Source of the DNA: Gammaproteobacteria bacterium
GTDB taxonomy: Bacteria; Pseudomonadota; Gammaproteobacteria; HK1
Length of the DNA stretch: 8,030 nt
Assembly: GCA_013042035.1 (NCBI GenBank)
Contig: JABDQX010000286.1
Location: 1-8,030 of the forward strand
Direction: 5' to 3'
Of this stretch, positions 1 through 4,957 are shown piece after piece. The position numbers were made by a program, and so were the translations under genes. The number at the start of each line of letters is the position of its first letter. Position 1 is the stretch's first letter. The notes below the pieces were generated by a model. That model was given only the letters and a program-made list of their open reading frames with translations, searched no databases and was not told the origin of the DNA.

Positions 1-2
1 TG

Positions 3-95
3 GCGCAAAAAATGAGGGAGCTTACCCGTAATGTCCGGGCAGTCTTCGATTACCTGAGAATGTCGGAAAATTCTTGTTCAACTGCTCAAGCATAA
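3..95 (+). CDS. 3' end of an unrecognised open frame (partial)
   Basis: An open frame enters from the left edge and stops at TAA 93-95, giving about 30 residues ending in EN-SCSTAQA. It is rich in Arg and Leu at first (MRELTRNVRAVFDYL) and looks like a helical C-terminus. It lies 36 bases upstream of the PIN-domain gene and in the same frame, so it could be the tail of that toxin's antitoxin. I do not recognise the family, and the fragment is too short to prove it is coding. The antitoxin idea is inference from position only. Confidence 0.25.
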   Translation, partial: AQKMRELTRNVRAVFDYLRMSENSCSTAQA

Positions 96-131
96 GCGTC
101 AATCACGGTAGAACAAATTCACCCTGGAGTC

Positions 132-437
132 TTGAATGACAAGACTGGCCATATTTGCATTTCCGATTTTTCATTGCACTCTATCGGAGTGATTCTTTTC
201 CGGCATGGAAGAGCACGAATTTTCAGCAAGTTCGTGACGGATGTGTTGTCGAAAATCAATATCGTTACATTGTCGAGAGAGTCGTATGAAAAACTACCGG
301 ATTTTGGAGACGAATACGGCCTGGATTTCGATGACGCCTACCAATGCAAAGTCGCGGAAGAGAGAGGACTTACCGTTATCACAATGGATAAAGACTTCAG
401 AAGCGTCAAGGACAGAATCGAAGTCGAGTTCATGTAA
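132..437 (+). CDS. PIN-domain protein, VapC-like toxin (possibly N-terminally degraded)
   Basis: A 101-residue protein of the PIN-domain type; such proteins are usually toxin ribonucleases of type II toxin-antitoxin pairs. The segment ISDFSLHSIGVILF near the N-terminus, the acidic cluster LDFDDAYQ (D65, D67, D68) and LTVITMDKDF (D86, D88) match the pattern of this family, where acidic residues hold a metal ion. PIN proteins normally begin with a hydrophobic strand ending in a first catalytic Asp (LDTN-like). Here the only candidate is D3 in NDKTG, the start is a TTG, and no clear ribosome binding site is visible. The frame is open back to the TAA at 93-95, but no ATG or GTG start with a recognisable PIN strand is present there. 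No antitoxin is identifiable, although a partial frame ends 36 bases upstream. The gene may therefore be a decaying copy. The PIN assignment rests on motif recall, not on a search. Confidence 0.65.
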   Translation: MNDKTGHICISDFSLHSIGVILFRHGRARIFSKFVTDVLSKINIVTLSRESYEKLPDFGDEYGLDFDDAYQCKVAEERGLTVITMDKDFRSVKDRIEVEFM

Positions 438-448
438 AAAATGGCTCT

Positions 449-474
449 CGCTCCCGAACTCTAGCTTGGGGGCG
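449..474. repeat. Hairpin just downstream of the PIN gene
   Basis: CGCTCCC (449-455) pairs with GGGGGCG (468-474) through seven base pairs, one of them G-U, around the 12-base segment 456-467, which can itself partly pair. It starts 12 bases after the PIN stop codon. The pattern (CTCCC...AGCTTGGG) resembles dispersed short palindromes common between genes in Gammaproteobacteria. No T-run follows, so a classical intrinsic terminator is less likely than a REP-like element or a 3'-end-stabilising hairpin. Confidence 0.5.
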
Positions 475-631
475 CTGATTTCGGAAGAGATTGCGGAATT
501 GGCCACTGACTGGGAAGAGGTGGTTTGGGATGAGGCGCCGAGGCTCCTGCATCCGACTTATCGAATGGTAAGTCCGTGGTCGGTAGAATAAAAATCGCCT
601 GAGCTGTATGCCTAACCTACAAACCTAAGGT

Positions 632-733
632 GTTTGGATTCGCTTGGGTTCGGCATCGCTCACCAACTATCGCTCATTCCAGCCACGCAAGCTGGGTGAT
701 TTCGCGTAGAAAAATGATTGCGGAGCAAAAATT
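632..733. repeat. Direct repeat copy A with imperfect hairpin, upstream of UPF0175 gene
   Basis: This segment matches 1472-1575 imperfectly. The best block is 639-680 against 1481-1521, sharing TTCGCTTGG, TTC-GC-TCGCTCACCAAC and ATCG-TCAT-CCA with few substitutions. The block ATTGCGGA (717-724) recurs at 1550-1557. The core 644-666 folds as TTGG...CCAA with an inner GGC/GCT-type stem. A second small hairpin, CCAGC/GCTGG (679-695), is present only in this copy. The repeat ends at the ATG of the next gene and supplies its ribosome binding site. Confidence 0.6.
722..725 (+). promoter_or_regulatory. Ribosome binding site of the UPF0175 gene
   Basis: GGAG lies 8 bases before the ATG at 734 and supports that start. 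It sits in the ATTGCGGA block shared by the two repeat copies. Confidence 0.6.
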
Positions 734-985
734 ATGTCGTTAGCGTTGAATGCGAAATTCGAAGAGATACTGGAACCCCTGGGCGGGCAATCGGCTGACT
801 TTTTTCTTGCTGCCGCCTTGTATTTGGCACATCAGCTCAGTTTCTCCGCCGCTCGACATTTGGCGAATCTCTCCTATGAAGATTTCGCCGCTCGTTTACG
901 GGAGCATTTCGGCACGGGTTTCCATATTACAGACGAAGCAGTGGAAGAAGATATGGCGACTGTCAAAGCAATTTCCACGCTATGA
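734..985 (+). CDS. UPF0175 family antitoxin
   Basis: An 83-residue protein of the UPF0175 family, small helical DNA-binding-type proteins that commonly serve as antitoxins of DUF3368 PIN-like toxins. The family pattern is seen in the middle: a helix FFLAAALYLAHQLSFSAARHLANLS (helix-turn-helix-like), followed by YEDFAARLREHFG and a C-terminal acidic tail containing DEAVEEDM that would be expected to contact the toxin. The ATG at 734 has a good GGAG. The stop codon overlaps the next start as ATGA (982-985), the usual sign of translational coupling in toxin-antitoxin operons. The gene looks complete although its partner is broken. Base composition is lower in GC than in ccmF, which fits an acquired module. 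Family assignment is by pattern recall; the antitoxin role follows from the neighbour. Confidence 0.8.
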   Translation: MSLALNAKFEEILEPLGGQSADFFLAAALYLAHQLSFSAARHLANLSYEDFAARLREHFGTGFHITDEAVEEDMATVKAISTL

Positions 986-1445
986 GGGTCGTTAGCAACA
1001 CCAGTCCACTGTTGTTCTTAAGCAAGGTAGATGCCTTACCCCTATTGGCTGCATGCTTTAATGAAATCCATGTCCCCACCGGCGTAGTAAAGGAGACTCG
1101 TAATTTATCCTTACCGAATTTTATTCCCCCTCATATCGTGTCGCATCAGGGAATCGACTTTGTAAGAGAGGCGCAGGGAAGATTGCATCAAGGCGAACTG
1201 GAAACGATATACCTTGGAATTGAATTGTCTGCGGATTATGTTTATTGGATGATTTGGTGGCGCGTCACAAAGCGGCCCGCATGGGGCTGAAAGTCATGGG
1301 GACAATCGGCGTATTTTTATTGGCGCACAAACAAGGTCATATTACGGAATGCCAGGTTAACGGATACATCAATACCCTGATCGACAAACACAATATGTAC
1401 CTGTCGGATGAAGTCATCGATAAAATTGCACGGATGTTGACATAA
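982..1445 (+). pseudogene. DUF3368 PIN-like toxin, disrupted by a frameshift near 1242
   Basis: The partner toxin of the UPF0175 gene. The first part (from 982) shows the DUF3368 start RVVSNTSPLLFLSKV and the conserved acidic GELETI (E72). After ELSADYV the frame runs into unrelated residues (YWMIWWRVTKRP) and stops at 1290. The other half of the protein is present in the next frame from 1245: DDLVARHKAARMGLKVMGTIG, then a helical tail ending at TAA 1445. Reading GTT at 1240-1242 and then TTA at 1242-1244 restores VLLDDLVAR, exactly the expected family sequence, so one T seems missing from the T-run 1241-1243. The restored protein would be about 154 residues, a normal length. Alternatives are a sequencing error or ribosomal slippage; no canonical slippery heptamer is seen. 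With the shift, the second metal-binding Asp region and the GTIG motif are lost, so the toxin is probably inactive. Confidence 0.8.
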
Positions 1446-1471
1446 TCAGAAGTAAATCTTGGTTGCGAGGG

Positions 1472-1575
1472 CTTTGGAAATTCGCTTGGTTCAGCTTCGC
1501 TCACCAACCATCGTTCATCCCAATGCGAGCTTCCGATGGAGCGACAGTAATTGCGGACGAAAAAAGGAATGAATC
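1472..1575. repeat. Direct repeat copy B with imperfect hairpin, upstream of ccmF
   Basis: The second copy of the repeat at 632-733. Its core, 1486-1507, folds as TTGG...CCAA with an inner AGC-TTC-GCT stem, broken by one bulge and one mismatch. The substitutions between the copies largely keep the fold. It ends directly before the ATG of ccmF. The two copies bracket the UPF0175/DUF3368 pair. Confidence 0.6.
1564..1569 (+). promoter_or_regulatory. Ribosome binding site of ccmF
   Basis: AAGGAA lies 6 bases before the ATG at 1576 and supports this start for ccmF. Confidence 0.6.
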
Positions 1576-3537
1576 ATGATCCCCGAACTCGGCCATTTTT
1601 CTCTCATCCTTGCCCTTTGTCTTGCCATCACTCAGGGCATTGTTCCTCTCATCGGCGCCCATCGGAATAATCCGGGGTGGATGGCGGTGGGAGCTCGAGC
1701 GGCCCATGGACAGTTTCTGTTCCTGGCGGTGGCTTTTGCCTGCCTGACCCATGCCTTCATCGTCAAGGACTTCTCCGTTCTGTACGTGGCTCAAAACGCC
1801 AATTCGATGCTACCACTGCCGTACCGAATATCGGCGGTGTGGGGCGCCCATGAAGGTTCTCTACTGTTATGGGCATTCATTCTAAGCGCCTGGACCGTGG
1901 CGGTTGCACTCTTTAGCCGGACGCTTTCGGCGACATTTTCCGCCCGGGTCATTGCGGTAATGGGGCTGATCGGCGTCGGATTTCTGCTGTTTCTACTCGC
2001 CACCTCCAATCCATTCGAGCGACTGATACCGGCCGCCATGGAAGGCCGCGATCTGAATCCGCTTCTCCAGGATCCGGGACTTATCCTCCATCCTCCCATG
2101 CTGTACATGGGGTATGTGGGGATGGCGGTGCCGTTTGCCTTTGCGGTTGCCGCATTGCTCGACGGACGCCTGGATGCCGCCTGGGTACGCTGGACCCGCC
2201 CCTGGACCACCATCGCTTGGGTGTTTCTGACCCTCGGCATCGCGCTCGGGAGCTGGTGGGCCTATTACGAACTGGGCTGGGGCGGCTGGTGGTTTTGGGA
2301 TCCGGTGGAAAACGCCTCGTTGATGCCGTGGCTGGTGGCCACCGCACTGCTGCACTCCCTGGCGGTATCGGAAAAGCGCGATACCTTCAAGGCATGGACG
2401 GTGTTGCTGGCCATCTTCGGATTTTCCCTCAGCCTGCTCGGCACCTTTCTGGTGCGCTCTGGCGTGTTGGTTTCCGTGCATGCCTTTGCCACGGATCCGG
2501 CGCGGGGCGTGTTTATCCTGGCGTTCCTCGGCGCGGTGGTGGGCAGCGCGCTCACCCTTTTCGCCTGGCGGGGAAAGGAGATAACGGCGGGCGGCGAGTT
2601 TTCCCTGCTCTCGCGGGAGATATTCCTGCTGACCAATAATCTGTTGCTGGTGGTAGCCTGCGCCACGGTACTGCTGGGCACGTTGTATCCGTTGCTGATG
2701 GATATTTTGGGCATCGGCAAGATCTCCGTCGGTCCACCCTACTTCGACAGCGTGTTCGTCCCGTTGATGTTGCCGCTGGCGTTGATTCTCGGTATCGGGC
2801 CACTGGTGCGCTGGCGAAAGGATGGGGTAGCGGCAATCCTCAAAAGACTGTGGCCCGCAGTGTTGGCCAGTTGCGTACTGGGCGTTGCATTTATCTGGCT
2901 TGCGAATTCACCTGGTTCGGTCACGCAATCGGTCTCGGGGTCGGTTCTGATGACGCTTGCCATCATCATTGCCGTGATGATCGTATTGTCCGCCCTTCAA
3001 GGACTTGCCGGTAGAAGCAGCGGAGGTTACGAGAAAAACCCACTATCGTGGCTGAAAAAACCGCGCGCCGTGGTCGGCATGACCATCGCTCATGTGGGAG
3101 TGGCCGTATTCATCGTTGGGGTTACCCTGGCAAGCGCCTGGAGTATCGAGCGGGATGTGCGTCTGGCGCCGGGGGACACGAAAACGCTGGCAGGGCATGA
3201 ATTTGCGTTCCACGGTACCAGCGAGGTCATGGGACCCAATTATCTGGCCGAGCAGGGCGAGATACGGGTATCCCGAAACGGAGAAGAGATCGCCCTACTC
3301 CACCCGGAGAAACGCACCTATCTTGGCAAGGGACAACCCATGACAGAGGCCGCCATCGACCCCGGATTGACACGGGATATCTACGTTGCCCTGGGCGAGC
3401 CGCTAGGAGATGGGGCATGGGCGGTGCGTCTTTATTACAAACCCTTCATTCGCTGGATCTGGCTGGGACCGCTCTTGATGGCCCTGGGGGGACTTTGGGC
3501 GGCATCGGACAGGCGGTATCGGAGAAGAGGTGGTTGA
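1576..3537 (+). CDS. ccmF: Cytochrome c-type biogenesis protein CcmF (haem lyase subunit)
   Basis: A 653-residue polytopic inner-membrane protein, normal length for CcmF, the haem lyase core of System I cytochrome c maturation. It takes haem from CcmE and, with CcmH/CcmI, joins it to CXXCH of apocytochrome c on the periplasmic side. Diagnostic features: the tryptophan-rich WWD motif WGGWWFWDPVENA at 235-247, and four histidines in positions equivalent to the haem ligands of E. coli CcmF: H172 (LHPPMLYMGYVG), H260 (LLHSLAV), H302 (VSVHAFATDP) and H506 (TIAHVGVAV). H92 lies in WGAHEGSLLLW, also conserved. The many hydrophobic segments are followed by a periplasmic domain at about 515-625 and a last membrane helix (WIWLGPLLMALGG) with an Arg-rich cytoplasmic end. 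The gene is intact. What is odd is its setting: ccmE, ccmG and ccmH, its usual neighbours, are absent, and toxin-antitoxin genes lie on both sides. Confidence 0.97.
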   Translation: MIPELGHFSLILALCLAITQGIVPLIGAHRNNPGWMAVGARAAHGQFLFLAVAFACLTHAFIVKDFSVLYVAQNANSMLPLPYRISAVWGAHEGSLLLWAFILSAWTVAVALFSRTLSATFSARVIAVMGLIGVGFLLFLLATSNPFERLIPAAMEGRDLNPLLQDPGLILHPPMLYMGYVGMAVPFAFAVAALLDGRLDAAWVRWTRPWTTIAWVFLTLGIALGSWWAYYELGWGGWWFWDPVENASLMPWLVATALLHSLAVSEKRDTFKAWTVLLAIFGFSLSLLGTFLVRSGVLVSVHAFATDPARGVFILAFLGAVVGSALTLFAWRGKEITAGGEFSLLSREIFLLTNNLLLVVACATVLLGTLYPLLMDILGIGKISVGPPYFDSVFVPLMLPLALILGIGPLVRWRKDGVAAILKRLWPAVLASCVLGVAFIWLANSPGSVTQSVSGSVLMTLAIIIAVMIVLSALQGLAGRSSGGYEKNPLSWLKKPRAVVGMTIAHVGVAVFIVGVTLASAWSIERDVRLAPGDTKTLAGHEFAFHGTSEVMGPNYLAEQGEIRVSRNGEEIALLHPEKRTYLGKGQPMTEAAIDPGLTRDIYVALGEPLGDGAWAVRLYYKPFIRWIWLGPLLMALGGLWAASDRRYRRRGG

Positions 3538-3605
3538 GAAGTTATCGGTATAGAACCTCTCACATATCCAGTTCACAAGTAAAGCATTAAAGATTCACAA
3601 AATCC

Positions 3606-3851
3606 ATGAGCAATCCAGAACTCCTCGAACGCATCGTGTGCAACCGGAAGGTCATGGTCGGGAAACCCGTGATCAAGGGTACGCGGCTGACTGTTGAATT
3701 TATCCTGAATCTTTTGGCCTGCGGTTCTACGGCTGGGGAGATCCTGGACGAATACGAGGGACTGACGACAGAAGATATACAAGCATGCCTGCTTTTCGCC
3801 GCCCAATCATTGTCCGATACAACATTTGTACCCCTCGCGGAATCGGCATAA
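3606..3851 (+). CDS. DUF433 family antitoxin
   Basis: An 81-residue protein of the DUF433 family, winged-helix-like antitoxins of the VapB45 type. The core runs LLERIVCNRKVMVGKPVIKG-TRL, then VEFILNLLACGSTAGEILDEY, then GLTTEDIQACLLFAAQSL. The motif GKPVIKGTR and the helix pattern with LT-EDI are characteristic. It would repress its own operon and neutralise the toxin encoded next. Its stop codon TAA (3849-3851) directly abuts the ATG of the toxin, so the two are surely co-transcribed and probably translationally coupled. No clear Shine-Dalgarno sequence is seen before the ATG at 3606; the 68 bases between ccmF and this gene show no convincing promoter or terminator. Family assignment is confident; the role as antitoxin is inferred from the pairing. 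Confidence 0.9.
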   Translation: MSNPELLERIVCNRKVMVGKPVIKGTRLTVEFILNLLACGSTAGEILDEYEGLTTEDIQACLLFAAQSLSDTTFVPLAESA

Positions 3852-4202
3852 ATGCGTTTCCTTGTCGATGAATGCACCGGCCCGGTAGTTGCCAAGTGGC
3901 TGCGCGATCAGTCGCACGAGGTTTTTTCCATCTATGAAGAAAAGCGTGGGATGGCCGATGACGGCATTCTCGACAAGGCGTATTCGGAAAAATGGATACT
4001 GATTACGAATGACAAAGATTTCGGCGAAAAAATTTATCGTGAAAATCAGCCGCATCATGGTGTGGTTTTTCTTCGGCTTCAAGACGAACGAGCAGCATCA
4101 AAGATTAACGCGATCGAAAAGTTGCTTAACCGATACAAGGACCACTTGATAAACAATTTTGTCGTTGTTACCGAAACATTGGTCCGATTTGGACGAACGT
4201 AA
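3852..4202 (+). CDS. DUF5615 PIN-like toxin (Mut7-C/VapC45-like)
   Basis: A 116-residue PIN-like protein of the DUF5615 group, the usual partner of DUF433 proteins and a presumed ribonuclease toxin. It begins MRFLVDECTGPVVAKWLRD, where D6 and E7 form the first acidic site, followed by a helix and the strand-loop HEVFSIYEE. The second acidic site is WILITNDKDFGE (D54, D56). Then comes PHHGVVFLRLQDE, the family's central strand, and a C-terminal helix and strand (NFVVVTETLVRFGRT). All expected regions are present and the reading frame is intact, in contrast to the DUF3368 toxin at 982-1445. Translation likely depends on the antitoxin gene, whose stop codon touches this start. Local GC is about 42%, well below ccmF and clpA. 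RNase activity is family knowledge, not shown here. Confidence 0.9.
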   Translation: MRFLVDECTGPVVAKWLRDQSHEVFSIYEEKRGMADDGILDKAYSEKWILITNDKDFGEKIYRENQPHHGVVFLRLQDERAASKINAIEKLLNRYKDHLINNFVVVTETLVRFGRT

Positions 4203-4539
4203 TGCAAAGAAGAAGGGGACAAAATCCAAAATCGATGCGTCTTTGGTTACCTACGCTGATGGCCAATTGGGAACTGGCGGAAACATGATGGGTAGTGTTC
4301 AATGGGAACATGGCCAGGATTTTTGCCCCGACACCCTGTACCTGATTGGCCGTGATAGATGATCGAGCAAAGGAAATGAGGTCTCGTCCGCAATTCCCCA
4401 CCTGCATGACCGAACCCAAAAAATCGGGGACACAGCTCGGTAGCTCTTGCAGGAACCCATCGATATACTATAACTATCTATTCGGTTGCGGCTTTACCGC
4501 GCCGGTCCCTCTGTCGTAAAAAGGCATTTTTGACTCGTC
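4203..4539. other. Intergenic region, 337 bases, no supported gene
   Basis: Between the DUF5615 toxin and clpS. Frames through it (for example 4159-4362 on the plus strand) start inside the toxin gene, have no ribosome binding site and no recognisable family. Two GGGGACA words in the same orientation occur at 4215-4221 and 4426-4432, resembling sequences often seen near REP-associated transposase remnants, but no transposase residue is left. The right part holds the candidate clpS promoter. No terminator hairpin with a T-run was seen after the toxin gene. Confidence 0.5.
4447..4474 (+). promoter_or_regulatory. Possible sigma-70 promoter of clpS-clpA
   Basis: TTGCAG (4447-4452) and TATAAC (4469-4474) are separated by 16 bases, close to the sigma-70 ideal, in an AT-rich patch. 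Transcription would begin near 4481, leaving a leader of about 100 bases before the preferred clpS start. This is a sequence match only; a second A/T-rich word, TATACT at 4464, lies nearby but is wrongly spaced from the same -35. Confidence 0.3.
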
Positions 4540-4581
4540 ATGATCCGTCAATCCGAGACGGGCCGCATTGAAGTTCCATCC

Positions 4582-4953
4582 ATGAGCCAACGAATACAAT
4601 CCCATGAAACCGGCCACCATAATGGCCACGATAATGGCTACGATAATGACCATGAGAACGATGGCGATCTCGCGATCGAGGAAGCAAAACCCAAACTAAA
4701 ACAGCCGCCACTGTATAAGGTCGTGCTGCTCAATGACGATTACACGCCCATGGAATTCGTTGTCCACATACTGGAGGCATTCTTTGGCATGGCGCGCACC
4801 AAGGCCACCCGTGTGATGTTGCAGGTGCACACCGAAGGAAAAGGGATTTGCGGGATCTTCTCACGGGAAATCGCCGAAACCAAGGCAGCACAAGTAACGG
4901 AATATGCCCGAAAGCATCAACATCCCCTTATATGTACTATGGAGCAAGCTTAA
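4582..4953 (+). CDS. clpS: ATP-dependent Clp protease adaptor ClpS
   Basis: ClpS binds proteins with N-degron residues (Leu, Phe, Tyr, Trp) and hands them to ClpA for ClpAP degradation in the cytoplasm. The core is very close to E. coli ClpS: KVVLLNDDYTPMEFVV with the substrate-pocket residues N51, D52, D53, then LQVHTEGKGICGIF with H83, then AETKAAQVTEYARKHQHPL at the C-terminus. From ATG 4582 the protein has 123 residues, about 17 more than E. coli ClpS, all in the flexible N-terminus. This extension contains a His/Asn/Asp/Gly-rich stretch (about 12-28). An in-frame ATG at 4540 would add 14 residues; neither start has a convincing ribosome binding site (an AAGG lies 15 bases before 4540, a weak GAAG 8 bases before 4582), so the start is uncertain. 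clpA follows after 4 bases, indicating one transcript. The N-terminal extension of ClpS is known to affect delivery to ClpA. Confidence 0.95.
   Translation: MSQRIQSHETGHHNGHDNGYDNDHENDGDLAIEEAKPKLKQPPLYKVVLLNDDYTPMEFVVHILEAFFGMARTKATRVMLQVHTEGKGICGIFSREIAETKAAQVTEYARKHQHPLICTMEQA
4618..4662 (+). repeat. Short tandem repeat in the clpS N-terminus (12-base unit)
   Basis: Units of the form NACGATAATGRC occur twice almost exactly (4627-4638, 4639-4650), flanked by a 9-base partial unit (4618-4626) and a diverged unit (4651-4662). They encode HNG-HDNG-YDND-HEND, in frame, so gain or loss of a unit would change protein length by four residues without a frameshift. Confidence 0.75.
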
Positions 4954-4957
4954 AACC

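Larger units (their letters stand above)
438..733. other. Intergenic region without a supported gene
   Basis: About 296 bases between the PIN gene and the UPF0175 gene. It holds the hairpin at 449-474 and the repeat copy at 632-733. A frame that runs antiparallel-free through 440-591 (ending in VVWDEAPRLLHPTYRMVSPWSVE-like codons) continues from an out-of-frame shadow of the PIN gene and has no start or family match of its own, so I do not call it a gene. Confidence 0.5.

Noticed and set aside
241..591. 116-residue plus-strand frame overlapping the PIN gene
   Set aside because: The first half is an out-of-frame shadow of the PIN domain, and the second half has no recognisable family or ribosome binding site.
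1236..1250. Programmed -1 frameshifting as the explanation for the DUF3368 break
   Set aside because: No canonical X-XXY-YYZ slippery heptamer and no clear downstream stimulatory hairpin are seen; a simple one-base loss explains it better.
4159..4362. 67-residue plus-strand frame after the DUF5615 toxin
   Set aside because: It starts inside the toxin gene in another frame, with no ribosome binding site and no recognised sequence.
4904..4957. Upstream start of clpA at ATG 4904
   Set aside because: The extra 18 residues overlap clpS and are foreign to the family; MLSKELETSLDVAF from 4958 matches the normal ClpA N-terminus.
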